Shown here piece by piece: positions 12,401 to 23,546 of a stretch of 64,000 nucleotides of DNA. Position 1 is the stretch's first letter. Each line of letters begins with the position of its first letter. Location: positions 620,001 to 684,000 of the forward strand of contig OY725495.1 in NCBI GenBank assembly GCA_963281255.1, in the 5' to 3' direction. Below the pieces are notes generated by a model. The model ran no database searches and was not told the origin of the DNA. It saw nothing but the letters and a program-made list of their open reading frames with translations. The position numbers and the translations under genes are program-made. The DNA comes from Aphrocallistes beatrix (Eukaryota; Porifera; Hexactinellida; Sceptrulophora; Aphrocallistidae).

Positions 12401-13359
12401 ATCTGGTTAGAAATAAATAAAATATTCAACAATTCATATTGATAGAAGACTAGTATATTCAAATACAAAAATTCAAAACTTAAGGATGGAGAAATCATTA
12501 CCGTTTAGCAGTAAGAAGCTAACTAAAATGATATTACATTAACACTTTTTCCATTGTGTTATTAATATCAATGTGATTATATACGTATAATACTTCATTA
12601 GAGCCATATAAGGAAGAAATATGAAGCAAAGAAAATCATATTCATATATCTTGAGAATTTTGGCACGTGAATAGATTAGAAAAATCTTATGTAACCCATA
12701 CGACCAAGGATTCACGAGGGGCATTAATTTCCCGGGTAATAGGTCTGGCATTGTAAATACCGTGCTATCAGGGTGGGCTAGAGCAGGGATATTATATTAT
12801 ATTATATTATATTATCAACGTGCGATCTTTGATCAAAATTTAACAAAGTGACTTTTCATTTTAACCAACGCAAAATACTCGAATGAAACTCGGTAAATAA
12901 TATTTTTCAACGATAATCTATGGTTTTCGAGGGTGCACGTATATTCCGACTCTCACACTTAAAGAAACGCCAACTCTCACCGAAAATCCGTGAGAGTTGG
13001 CATGTCTGTATCCGTTGTGGTCTTTAAACCACAAAAAGATTGAGAATGCATGGGCTAGGGAACAGCAACAGGATGATGGGTTACATAAACTCATAAAACA
13101 CAATTTGAATACATTTTTCTCGAAGTCTAGGTGTTACTATAAATTTTATCGGATTAAGATTACTTTATAATACCGATGAAATACTAATTCGAAACTAGAA
13201 CGTTGATATTTGATTCTTTTAAAAATTCGTATCATATTTGCACAAGACTCACCTTGCTTCATTATCGTCTGAATCATGAAATTCTGTCGACATATGCTGA
13301 GTATCTGCGTGGTCTGTATGAGATCTCTTTGATAGACGATTCATCCTAAACTTGGACAT
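6493..13359 (-). CDS. ankyrin-repeat TRP-like cation channel, 9 exons, 794 aa
   Basis: Exons 13253-13359 (ATG at 13359), 10733-10980, 10319-10621, 9618-9902, 8999-9307, 8690-8917, 8228-8602, 7492-7791 and 6493-6722 (TGA). All junctions are GT-AG, phases match, and the total is 2385 nt. The N-terminal half has ankyrin-type segments (TSLHHAAATGNTELVKLLIQ, about residue 220). From about residue 385 come hydrophobic segments: YYYLALRILQFLFYLLAMTF, ICDLIFVIGSLW, WILGSIVYFFNSLLIFKYL, then an S4-S5-like YIQIIISTLFKDLPKF, a segment ending TFIFPILTFGGAFYIAL, and ATYLFLFTFFTLLVARAIF followed by AQLSNTYARSK. This order (ankyrins, six membrane helices, post-S6 helix) is that of TRP channels, which conduct cations at membranes. 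The cytosolic C-terminus has a heptad-like stretch. I cannot assign a subfamily or name the selectivity filter. Confidence 0.8.
7292..7443. repeat. (GGGAT)n microsatellite, about 30 units
   Basis: Near-perfect 5-bp repeat with a single interruption (gagat near 7426), in the last intron of the TRP-like gene. The plus strand has a GGG run every five bases; the transcript strand is CCCAT-rich. Long reading frames across it (HPIPS repeats and MGWDG repeats) are artefacts of the repeat. Confidence 0.97.
7868..8005. mobile_element. pogo-like MITE, 138 bp
   Basis: Terminal inverted repeats CAGTGGAATTTGGTTATTA and TAATAAGCGAATTTCACTG flanked by TA on both sides. Internal copies of TTATTAGCAAC repeat the terminal motif. 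Lies in the intron between TRP-like exons 7492-7791 and 8228-8602. Confidence 0.85.
8041..8091. repeat. GC-rich dispersed repeat (copy 1)
   Basis: Contains GCAGCGCAAGCAAGCGAAGT, shared with 11949-12031 and, inverted, with 58191-58264. Strikingly GC-rich in an AT-rich intron. The family is unknown to me. Confidence 0.7.
10981..13252. other. large first intron of the TRP-like gene
   Basis: No coding exon is needed here: exon 13253-13359 ends with AG and joins 10733-10980 in phase. It holds an (AT)n run at about 11508-11531, the GC-rich repeat at 11949-12031, a short (ATATT)n run at about 12790-12815, and flanking AT-rich repeat-like sequence from about 11530 to 12300. The 78-codon frame at 11012-11248 shows no domain. 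Confidence 0.6.
11949..12031. repeat. GC-rich dispersed repeat (copy 2, longest)
   Basis: Contains a short palindrome GGCGGACAC-aaa-GTGTCCGCC, then GCGCAGCGCAAGCAAGCGAA and GCGCGCTTGTA. The same order of motifs appears inverted at 58191-58264, and part of it at 8041-8091. It could be the terminal part of a larger mobile element; I cannot place the family. Confidence 0.7.
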
Positions 13360-14244
13360 ATCTACAAGTATTGAGAAAGCAGAATAGCAATAATATCAAA
13401 GCTATAGAAGAGAATAATATATGTACATGTTCCAGTCATTATATGTATATAAAAAGAAGGAAGACAAAGAAATGGTTGAAAACAAAAGAATTCATAACCA
13501 CGTTTTAAGTTAAAAAAATGGTTTTATTTGCTCTGTAATACGAAGGGTGGATGTGAGTCGAGAGCTATTTGTTGAATTTAGTCTCGAGTGAATTTAGTTT
13601 TGGATTCATTAAATCAATCAAAAAGAGCATTTAAATATACAATGACACAATATGCATATATGTACAATATCCTTACATTCTGAAAAAGTCTGTTAATAAT
13701 CCACTGATGGAGAGTGAGAGAGAACCCTAAACCAGTGTGAAATTGAAAGCAAGACTACTATTTATACTCGCACATCCTTAAACATTCAATTCAATTAGTC
13801 AAGTTACGTAGGATACTGCGTCAGTATTATAATAATACAATAAGATATTACCGTGATATGTAATAACGGGCATCATCTAAAAGTGATAGAGATGACTCCT
13901 TATTGGGTGTGTGAGCTCGCTGGGCATCTCTGTATGTCAGAGAATAGGCGTGGTGAAATAGCAACTAATTATGATGAAAGTGTTCAAGAATTTAACTTAT
14001 AAAAACGAATGCCAGTCAACTCATACTATATACCAACTCGTCCCAAGTTAATCGTGTCCGTTTTTAATTCCATTGATGGTTATAAGAGTCCACTTTTCCA
14101 ACTAAAACCCCCAAAATAGGGACGAGTTTACTGGCCCCCATAAAGACTACTGAAATTGAATCTATGATAGATAAAAACGTAGCACAGGATAATTACAATC
14201 TCACTCAAACCTACACCCTGACAATTCACTCTATGGTAACACAG
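13360..14244. other. spacer between TRP-like gene and ANKFY1
   Basis: About 0.9 kb of AT-rich sequence holding the 5' side of the channel gene and the 3' side of ANKFY1, both on the minus strand. No ORF, repeat or RNA gene was recognised. Confidence 0.5.
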
Positions 14245-17200
14245 TTAATGGTGTGCTGAGAGGGAAGTCCCCTTTGAGAGTACTTCACAGCAGATGTCGC
14301 ACACTTTCACAGGTTTCTTAATGTCGAATTTGACAATTGAAATCTGTTGAGAGAGACACTTGGTGCAAAGAATGCGTCCACAATGTCTGCAATGGTGCTT
14401 CCGTATAGTAATTGTAAACTTCGTTTGGCATTCATGATTCAGGCAAGTGGGACCGTCCAACCAGTCGGGTTCTCTCCTGATCATGGAGATGACCTGGCGC
14501 AGGGGGCGAATGGAGGGGGTGGGTACAGTGAATATCGACATTCCCTTTCTATTCGGGATACTTGGGTGCGCGCCGTCCCTTATCAGCGCCTCACACAGGT
14601 GCATATTCCCGTTACAAAACGCGAGTAGCAGAGCAGTGTTGCCCTCTGCATCCAATGCATTGAGCGGCACAGCTTCCCTTCCTGCTATCTCGACCAGGCA
14701 GCGATAGATATTGGCAGAGACCTCCCCTTTAGGAGCGTTGGAAGCCAGCACGTGCAGGTAGTACTGGCCTAGGGAGTTGGTGGCTGACAGGTCACAGGAA
14801 TCGTGGCCCAGGAGGATGGATGCACTCGCTTGGCAGGCTCGCTCCATCGCTACGTGCAGGGCATTGTTTCCTTTCTCGTCCTGTAAGATAATAATAGTAA
14901 TAATACTTGTCAAAGTTATTCCTTCAGGTTAGGCATAAAATCACGGGTAACCTTCAAGTGGATTAGTTGTAATTCGCAAACATAGATTTGGGTTAGTTCC
15001 AATGCGCAATTTCATAAAACATGACACAAAACAAAATGGATACTTAACCAGTGTTCCATATTCACGAGAGATGAGTTGTAACCAGATTAGATGAGTTGTA
15101 ACATAAGTATGTGGGCTTAGTTACAGTTTTACACAAAGTCCTACGGTACTGTGTTACGACGAGTAGCAATAGTGTTCAGAATCGGTAATGCGGAAATGGT
15201 TCGACTTTCCGCAAAAGGAAATAGTTCGAATTGCAGATTTAGGAAATAGTTCGACTTTTTATCATTAGGATTAATGGTGGTTTTCATGTGAACTATTTCC
15301 TTTTTTGTAAAGTATTTCCAGTTTTTGTGCGAACTATTTCCACCATACCATGCAAGATGAATTGGAATTAAAACGTGTATTTTTCGTATTTTCATTAGCG
15401 ATAAGATAAGTTGCTCATATAAAATTTTAGGCCCTGCGAAAAAAAGGTCCTCGTGGGACATTTTTCGCCTTCATGGCAGTTCTTTAATGTAGGTGACCCT
15501 GAATGTATTTCTCTAGCTATGGTAACTGAAATTATGTCAACTCATTTATTTCTACAAGTATGATTTCTAATACTTAGAGTCCTAGAGTGTCATATCCAGG
15601 GTATTATACACCCTCCAGAGATATGCTCCTAATCTCAAACCCCTAATTTATGATACACCTAAATCGATAAATAACATTACAGAATAGGGTAAATAGGGTA
15701 TTATTCCGGATTTTCACGATCCTAAACACTGAGGCTTCAAATCATAAGCCTAAAGGAGCGTCTCGCGCTCTAGAAATCCCTTTGTCATACCAGTGTTTCC
15801 CTCAGGATTATTGGGAAGCGCGTTAATTTTGCAATTTGTGTGTGGTTTATTCGGGTAAATTGCATTATTTAACAACAAAATCGCGTTATTCGACAAGCTA
15901 AGCGTGGAAATAGCGCTTAACGCGGTCGGCGGGAAACACTGAGGCATACCTGTATATTAATGCTAGCAGCATGCTCTAGCAGAGCCTCCACGATATGAGG
16001 CAGGTTCCGAGACACAGCGAGATGTAGCGGAGTCTGTCTACGTCCGTCCACCAGGTTGACGTCAGCTCCATCCAGCAAGTGCCGGATCACGGTCTCATTC
16101 TCGGTCTTGATGGCCAGGTGGAGCGGTGTCTCCTTGAGTGGGTTCCTGACACGACTATTCACATCCACCTAACCAATGACATCCAGTTTAGTCAGAATTT
16201 TGAACAGAATACTATACAGTCAGGGTTGCTTAATATGAACATTCGTTTATTATGAACTAACCTCCTGACCCAATTTCATTTTTTAGATAGGATTTGTATT
16301 GAATCAAGTTCGCTTAATATGAAGTATCTCTATTATGAACAGATTTTTTGGTCCCCTGGTGGTTCACAATAAGCGACCCTGACTATACTCAATTAGGTTC
16401 ACATGTAATTAGAATACGGAGCACACATCCCAATGAATTAGTGGTAGCTGATTAATTAATTGGAAACTAAGTTGATTAATTCACGAATTATCAATGAATT
16501 ACTCAAAATTTGAAACTAGAATAATGAAAATAATATTTGATATTTCGCTTAGGGACTGAGCAATGTGTGAGGTATATAGCATGAGCAACCTTTTAACCAC
16601 TTTTGGGCATAGAATCTGCACTAATTTTGAGATTTTGAATAATTCATAATTCTTCATCATCTTTCAATGAATTAGTCAACTTAGATTGGAAGTTAAAGTC
16701 TATCGTTACCTGAACTTTTAGCAAGAAAGCCAGCATGAAAAGATCCTCCTCCTCAACAGCGATATGGATATAGCTCCTCCCTTTATGGTCCGGCGTGTTG
16801 GCCGAGTGTGGGTCTCTGTCCAGGATAGCACTGGCCGCAGAATGGTCTTTGGCGCGTAGGGCAGTGGAGAAGGGAGTGTTTCCGGACGCGTCTCTGATGG
16901 ACAGGTCTAGCGCCGGGTGTGCAAGCAGCAGTTTAACACAGATCGACTGCTTACACTTGATAGCCAAGTGCAGTGGAGATCTGCATAGTAAATCTACACT
17001 GTTCACGTTAGCCTGATTCTCAAACAGAACCTGAACCACTTCGTCCAGTCCTAGCGTGGTGCTCAGGTGCATGGGGGAACCTAGCATCTGCTGGACACGA
17101 GTCTCTAGCTCAGACCTGTCCGGACTGCCGGGGGTCTGATGCGAAGAAATCGGAGCATCGATGCTCGCCCCAGCTCTCACCAGGTAGCAAGAGGTGTGTG

Positions 17201-20200
17201 CGTCTTTGAGGAGAATGGCTCGGTGCAGAAGTGAGTATTTCAGACCCAAGCCCGGGTCTATCCGCCAAAAGTCGCGATCGCAGTCGTCTGAGGTGACCAG
17301 GAGGGAAGCGATGTCGTCCTGCTTGGAGCGGAGTGAGACCCAGAGAGGAGGATCCCCGCGTTTGTCCGGAGTGTTTACATTAATTCCCGCCTGCACCAGC
17401 CTCTGTACCACACCCGGGAGTCTGTGTTTGACCGCAGCACTCAGAGACAAGTCCCCCTCCAAGAGGGAGGAGTCACGCAAGCTCAGCGCGCGGATCAGAA
17501 AATGCGACGCATCTGAATTCTCATACGAGATCGCTCTGAGCAACAGAGACACTTCTTTCCCATTCATTCTGCCCTGCAGGTCACTTCCGGCCTGCACCAG
17601 CTGCTCGGCTACGTCGAGCTGATGCGTCCAGAGAGCGAGAGCCAGCGGGGAATCGCCGCTCCCGTCGATCACGTTGATGTCGAGTGGGAGTTGCGCGGAG
17701 ATGGCGAGACGGTGTTCCTGGTGGTAGGAGAGGAGGGCGGCTGTCACCTCAGGAGATCTGGCCGCGATGGAGATGTGTAGCGATGTGCGGCCAGGAGTAA
17801 GCTCTCTCAACTCGTGTTCTTGTCTCGCTTCTGTGTACAGCTGTGTAGGGTCGGTAGGACTGGAGGGATGGTTATTTTAAAGGTGTTACAGTAGAACCTC
17901 CTTAAGTGGGGGAGCTCGGGATGGCGAAAATGTGCCTACTCTCCATTCCGCACTTATGATTTGCGCAATAACACATTATATTTAGTCAAAATGGTTTGAA
18001 TAAATCTAAATATAGTCATTTTTAGGTCTAAAATACATCTATTTCGTTCTTTTTCTGACTTTTAGATAAAAATATTGTCAACCCAGATGATCTGAAAATT
18101 ACTTTCTAGTTCAAGTCAGGTCAAGTTAAGATCCGACCTTATAACGAAATGCAAATTGTGTCCAGAAGACAGCTCTTCACCATTTTCCCTTCAATTAAAG
18201 AGGTTAATTTGAATGGGAAAGTAATTTCTAAAATTTTGACTCCTCACTTCCCCACTTAAAGAGGTACATTTGTGTAGAAACAAATAAAGATGGCCTAAAT
18301 TTTCCACTTAATTGTACTTACATTAGAATGTTTTTGGGTGTGATGGGAGGGGTTCGGAGAGGGGTGTGATCCTCATCTACGGAACTGTCAAAAGGATTCA
18401 ACTCTTTCTCCAGGCTAGGAGCGGTTGTAGACACACTGGGTAAATCTTCTTCATCTAATCGTTAGTGAGTTTATATCATAGGTGCCATTGTTTTCAAGAA
18501 ATGCAGTGGCGGATTTAGGGGGGGGGGCACAGGGGGCACGTGCCCCCTGTGCCCCCCCTTGAAAAGTTACTACATTAAATATTTTCACATTCAAACCCGC
18601 AAATACGGAAGTTGGATGTATATTTGGAAAATATTTAGTAAAAATAATGATGACAAATATATTTTATTAAATATTATACTGTAATCGATATTAGGATCAA
18701 AGTTCAAAAATGTTTCGTTGGGTGTACCTGTCAACCTGTCAAAGGTTCTGTACCCCCCCCCCCCTTAGAAAATCCTGGATCCGCCCCTGAAATGTTATAA
18801 GTTACCTGGGAATGGATTCAATTCTGTCTCTGTCCCTAGAGCAACTATCTTATCTAGAGAGATGGGAGTTTGTATAGGAGAAGCCGAATCTTCCCCGAAT
18901 GGGTTGTACGAGGAGTCCTTCTCTTCTATAGGGGCCGGGGGGACTCTATGAGCAGACTTAGACTGCAAGGTAGGAGATGATAGAGAGGCGGATTTGGGGA
19001 GGGACTTAAATCTAGGCGAAGAGGGGGCCATCTTGTCGAAGATGTGATCCAGATAGGACGATACGACGTCTGAGAACAGGTCACAAGGTGTGGAGGGGTC
19101 CATCAGGTGAGGAGTGGGTTTTGGGTAGACATAAGCTTCAAGAGCAGACGCAGGTTCCTAGTATAAAGCAAAATTGAATGCAACCCTGCAATATGTCAGC
19201 TAGAAGTCTGATACAGTGAGGCTAGTGGTGCTCCTAGCTAGCTAGTAAGCGAGGATGTGACTCACGCGGACACAACCTTGACACAATTCTGTGCCACACA
19301 AGGCGCGGCACAGCCACTCGGAAAGTGGTACGGCGGAAGTATTATTCAAATTTGGTCCGGCTACGCCGTACCAGGTCTTTGAATGTGGTTAATACTAAAT
19401 CAATGCAATTTTTAATGATTTGATATGATATAAGTTGGTTCACTAGTTAACTCAGAAAGGATGAACGTTGCATAATATCCATCCTATATTCTATAAGTAC
19501 AGTCGACTCCGCTGAATAGGATCACTGTTTAATAGGGTCAACCGCTTAATCGAGACACTTTGGGCAGGACCGGAATAGCTCTCACACATAGAAGCTAATA
19601 CAAAATATTTTCGGTGAATAGGGTTCTCCGCTTAATCGGGGCAAAATGTCCTCTGACCAATGTACCCTATTAAGCGGAGTTGACTGATATCCCAGAACAT
19701 AGGAGCTACACAAAAAGAGATACGGCAGAGCCGTACTCTCTCAAAAGTGGAACGACACCGCGTATGCCACCCCTGCCACCCTAAAATCAGCTGACACGCC
19801 TCTGGGCTAGAGAGAGGAGATCTACCTTGGTCCTAAGGTTGGGATTGGCAGACTTCTCGAGGAGAGCAGTGGTCAGCTTCACGAGTCCCTTGTTGGCGGC
19901 TATGTGCAGGGGGGCTAGGCCCTGCTTGTTGAACACGGAAGTGTGAGCGCCGTGGTGCAGCAGGAAGAGAGCGGCCGTCTCTCTCTCCTCCTGAGCGGCC
20001 ACGTGCAGGAGCATGTCCTCTGTGTCGGGGAACATCGCGTTCACGTCACAGCCTAAAGAGAATGGAATCGAGATATTTGAGATAGCACAGAGAATTAATT
20101 AGGATTTAAATAGAAGTGTAGATAACTGAGATGCATATACAGTCGACTCTGGTTAATAGGGTCACTGTTTAATCGGGCCACTTTTGGCAGGACCGGAATA

Positions 20201-23200
20201 GCTCTCACACATAGAGGCTAATACAAAAATATTTTCGGTTAATAGGGTTCTCCGCTTAATCGGGGCAAAATATCCTCTAACCGATGTGACCCTATTAAGC
20301 GGAGTCGACTGTATTATGAAGAATATTTTCAAATATTGGTCCCTTTGGCGTCATTTAGCTTTATTAAAGAGGAGAAAATGACAGTAAATTAATCAGATTT
20401 AAATATATATTTAGTCCCTTTGATTCGTTCTTGGCAGTTAATGGAGACTGTTTTAATCAATCATTGTATTTTGTTATATGAAATGTTTAAAAGAAATATT
20501 TCTCTGTTTTAAGTTTAGACAATCTCCTAACCCAGTGGTTCCCAACCGGGGTCCATGGACCCCTTAGTGGTCCACATAAGATATCAGGGGGTCAAAAGAA
20601 TTCGAAATTTTGTGTTACAGTTAATAGGATGGGGTCTACAGAATATAGGAAAATTGCTATAGGGGGCCACAGGCAAAAAAGGTTGAAAACCGCTGTCCTA
20701 ACCTTTCTTGACTAGCTTATTCGCCACTACGTTCTCCTGAGGCTCGAATATCATCAGATCCTGCACGGAGTCCCCTTGGGAGGTGTGGGTGAGAGCTAGC
20801 CACAGCAAAGTCTCGTTCTTAGAGTTCCTACTCTGCAAGTCTATGGCTGGTGCGTCTAGCAGGAGGTCGATTATCTCATAATTCGCGGTTTTTATCGCTA
20901 TGTGTAGAGGAGTATCTCCATTGATGTTTTGAGCGTTTGGATTGGCTCCATGGGTGAGCAGTTTGGTTACTAGCGGAGCGAGACTCTGCGCTTTTTGATA
21001 ACTTGTGAACTAAAAATGAAAAAAATCAGATTTCAATTGTGTCTTAAAAAACTAGGTAAAGAGGCAAAATACTAACTAAAAGTACACGATAACTTGTATA
21101 GTAATAACGATTACATGCCTTATAGAATATTTCATTTTTGAGGACAGGGGATTACAAGTAAATAATAATAAGAGGGATAACTATTGTCAGGGACCTGTAT
21201 TGTACCAAAAAGAAAATCTGTGTTCCTTATTACCACCGACTGGTATGGTAGGTGTCAATAGCAACTTCTTAGTAACAAAATCACAATATGGACCACTAAA
21301 CCCAAACGTTCACTTATTTACAGTTCAGGGTAGACTGTTAACTGTGTTGAGAATTCCGTGTTTGATGGAGTGATTACCTTCTTATATACTGGATCGAGCT
21401 GTGCACTAGCTAGTCCTGTGAGTGAGTAAGCAGCTGCCAGGTGCAGCACAGTAGACATGCCGGGAGTATTCAGATCGGTCTGTGCGCCTTTAGAGATGAG
21501 CATATTCGCACTGAAGAGATCTCCAGCTGTCACGGCCAGGTGCAGCAGAGAGTTACCATTGGAATCCAGTTGGTCTACTCGACTGCCGTGTTGAATCAGC
21601 GTCTCTGCGATGCTCTCATTACGTAGCACAAGCGCCATGTGCAGTGGGAGAACTCCATTCTGATCTCGCTGTGACAGAAATGAACTCAAACCCTTAGAGA
21701 ACTCAATCAGGTACAGAAACACTACGTCATCTCGTCGATGCTCGATCGCCAGGTGTAGCGGGTACTCGGATCTCTTCTTAAACATCTGGTAGAGGAGGGT
21801 GGCAGTGAGCGGGAGGAAGTCCTCGGTAGAGAAGTCCTCCCAGTGAGTCGTGATCACTTCTAGACAATGCTGGCTCAGCTGCGGAGCCATGTACTCCTCC
21901 GATGTCTATAAATAGGATGGAACTAGCATTACTCTCAGACGCTTCGGCAACTGAATTTTAGGGTTGATTATTCATAATTGAAATATGTTGAGCTAATATC
22001 GCGATAATATTTTTAGTGCAGCTCCTGTAAGGAGATGCCCTCATGGCATGTCCGTATGTATGTTTGTACCCGCGCTATTGCGAAATCTAACAGGCCGATT
22101 TTTACCAAATTTAGTACGTAGGATCTCTTCATGGTATAGGTGTGCAATGTCAATTTTTTTCGCGAAAGCTCACCACTCTTACCTGGTAGAGAGAGATACA
22201 GTTGATCGTGTCCACATTCCCAATGAGAAATCTCTCACAATGCAGTTTCAGGTCAGGCAGGTTGTACTTGTGAGCAGCTGCCAGCAGATCTACAGAGAAG
22301 TTGACACAGGTGTACACACCTTGAGATCCTATGGGCGGTTGGTTGAGGTTGATCTTATCCGTGTAGACCCACTTCATGAGGGACAGCCCGACTTCTTCTC
22401 GCAAGTCTGTGAGCTCTAGCTCTGTCAGAGCGGAAAGTACCTGAAAAAGATTTCAGTGTTTTGTGTGTGAAATACAATAAATGAATAAAGGGGGGTAGGG
22501 GGCAGCAAAGTGTGACAGCACTATCATTATTGTGTTAAAAGATAGCCAAAACGAGTGACATTGGCAGTACGTGACGTTTGAAATTAGTGAATACACTCGA
22601 CTCCACTTAATACGGTCACATCGGTCAGAGGGACATTTTGCCCCGATTAAGCGAAAAGCCCTATTAACCGAAAATATTTTATATTAGCTTTTATGTATGA
22701 GAGCTATTCCGGTCCTGCCAAAAGTGTCCCGATTAAGCGGTTGACCCTATTAAACAGTGAAAGCGGAGTCGCCTGTATGTCATTTAGACGGAATATAAGT
22801 TCTTCAGCATAAGTAGTGAAAAATAAGCATGCAAGATAAATACAGAATACCTGACTCCCTTCTTTACACCAGCTCTGCGCTCCTCTAGCTAGCAGCACTA
22901 CCTTGTGTCCAGGAATCTCTTTACTCCCAATCTTTATCTACAGGAGATCATTAGCTCGTTATGCCGTTAAATACTCATACTCAGGACTGTAGCCAGTGGT
23001 CCCGTTTCAACCGAACTACTTCAAACCTAAGTTGACTAATTCATTGAAAATGATGAAGAATTATGAATTATTCAAAATCTCAAACATTAGTGCAGATTTT
23101 TGCCCAAAAGTGATTAAAAGGTTGCTCATGTTATACACCTCTAACATTGCTCAGTCCCTAAGCGAAATATCAAATATTTTTTTAATTATTCTAGTTTCAA

Positions 23201-23546
23201 ATTTTGAGTAATTCATTGATAATTCATGAATTAGTCAACTTAGCTTCAAACCTGTTCCTACGGCTTTGCTATTACATGTAATATTATAAGCACATAAACC
23301 GAATCAAGTCAGAATAAGATGTAGACTCACAGTAATGTCTGAGAAGAGTTTGTTCTCGTGTAGCTCTGATACGGACTTAATGAGTCTGGAGGCGAAGCTC
23401 TCCTTATCTCCCGACCCGGTCTGTCCGGAGAGCAGTCCGTAGGCGTGCTCCAGCTCCACGTGTCTCTGCTGGAGCTTGGAGTACTCCTGTCTCAGGAGGG
23501 AGAGGTGCTTCTGTAGCTTCACTGCCTCGTCTTTAGACCCAGACAT
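14245..23546 (-). CDS. ANKFY1: rabankyrin-5 (BTB, ankyrin, FYVE), 11 exons, 1370 aa
   Basis: Exons 23331-23546 (ATG), 22851-22937, 22183-22440, 21378-21905, 20703-21009, 19826-20052, 18806-19157, 18322-18454, 16710-17859, 15950-16168 and 14245-14880 (TAA). All GT-AG, phases match, total 4113 nt. The N-terminus KLQKHLSLLRQEYSKLQQRH is the ANKFY1 coiled-coil start. Then come a BTB domain (about 60-180), many ankyrin repeats (TPLHLAIKTEN, NALHVAMERA) and a C-terminal FYVE finger (about 1299-1360) with WLDG, RKHHCRHCG and KVCDIC. Known role of the family: an early-endosome PI3P-binding Rab5 effector in macropinocytosis and endosome trafficking. Three NPF motifs followed by acidic residues (about 626, 655 and 678) lie in exons 7-8; rabankyrin-5 is known to bind EHD1 through NPF. 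The protein is longer than the human one (about 1170 aa), partly through this insert. Confidence 0.95.
15184..15349. mobile_element. MITE with repeated GGAAATAGTTCG motif (copy 1)
   Basis: Ends GGTAATGCGGAAATGGTTCG and its inverse CGAACTATTTCCACCATACC, with further internal copies of the AAATAGTTCGAC motif in both directions. A copy in inverse orientation lies at 44611-44786. Lies in the last intron of ANKFY1 (14881-15949). Confidence 0.75.
15791..15941. mobile_element. hAT-like MITE (family A), 151 bp, at a splice donor
   Basis: Ends CAGTGTTTCCC and GGGAAACACTG, perfect 11-bp inverted repeats. The 8-bp flanks are tgtcatac (15783-15790) and aggcatac (15942-15949), 6 of 8 match. On the minus strand the right flank reads gtatgcct and is exactly the 5' splice site after ANKFY1 exon 15950-16168. 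Confidence 0.85.
16217..16385. mobile_element. pogo-like MITE, about 170 bp
   Basis: Ends CAGTCAGGGTTGCTTAATAT and its imperfect inverse AATAAGCGACCCTGACT, next to TA. Internal TTCGCTTAATATGAA repeats the terminal motif. Lies in the ANKFY1 intron between exons 15950-16168 and 16710-17859. Confidence 0.8.
16466..16693. mobile_element. AAGTTGACTAATTC MITE (copy 1)
   Basis: Bounded by AAGTTGATTAATTCA and TGAATTAGTCAACTT. Collinear, in opposite orientation, with 23010-23252. It ends about 17 bp from the 5' splice site of ANKFY1 exon 16710-17859. Confidence 0.75.
17889..18275. mobile_element. decayed pogo/Tigger-like element
   Basis: Left end CAGTAGAACCTCCTTAAGTG preceded by TA, and an inverse CCCCACTTAAAGAGGTAC near 18250. 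Internal sequence is AT-rich with no ORF. Lies in an ANKFY1 intron (17860-18321). Confidence 0.5.
18504..18789. mobile_element. hAT-like MITE with poly-G/poly-C arms
   Basis: Ends CAGTGGCGGATTTAGG and CCTGGATCCGCCCCTG. A perfect palindrome (GGGGGCACAGGGGGCACGTG and its inverse) sits at about 18524-18558. Flanks share AAATG but are not a clean 8-bp duplication. The right end lies about 16 bp from the 5' splice site of ANKFY1 exon 18806-19157. Confidence 0.7.
19500..19686. mobile_element. pogo/Tigger-like MITE, 187 bp
   Basis: Ends CAGTCGACTCCGCTGAATAG and GCGGAGTTGACTG with TA at the left end. Same family as 5904, 6139, 20140 and 22594. In the ANKFY1 intron between exons 18806-19157 and 19826-20052. 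Confidence 0.85.
20140..20311. mobile_element. pogo/Tigger-like MITE, 172 bp
   Basis: Ends CAGTCGACTCTGGTTAATAG and GCGGAGTCGACTG, both flanked by TA. Interior GGACCGGAATAGCTCTCACA is shared with the other copies. ANKFY1 intron 20053-20702. Confidence 0.9.
20533..20695. mobile_element. hAT-like MITE (family B), 163 bp, at a splice donor
   Basis: Ends CAGTGGTTCCCAACC and GGTTGAAAACCGCTG, with a perfect 8-bp duplication tcctaacc (20525-20532 and 20696-20703). The second copy overlaps the 5' splice site of ANKFY1 exon 20703-21009 (minus strand G|gttagga). A same-length sibling lies at 31215-31377. Confidence 0.92.
22594..22775. mobile_element. pogo/Tigger-like MITE, inverse orientation
   Basis: Left end CACTCGACTCCACTTAATAC, right end AAGCGGAGTCGCCTG followed by TA. 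The interior is the inverse of the 20140-20311 copy. In the ANKFY1 intron between exons 22183-22440 and 22851-22937. Confidence 0.8.
23010..23252. mobile_element. AAGTTGACTAATTC MITE (copy 2)
   Basis: Bounded by AAGTTGACTAATTCATTGA and ATGAATTAGTCAACTT, inverse of 16466-16693. The plus-strand frame at 22996-23211 is a product of this repeat. In the second intron region of ANKFY1. Confidence 0.75.

Noticed and set aside
16795-17622. Plus-strand ORFs opposite ANKFY1 exon 9
   Set aside because: Antisense shadows of a confirmed ankyrin exon; no independent domain.
14245-23546. Introns of ANKFY1 created outright by the hAT-like MITEs (introner origin)
   Set aside because: The introns (650 and 1069 bp) are much longer than the MITEs and the acceptors lie far from the element ends, so simple insertion into older introns is the safer reading; kept only as an alternative in the finding.
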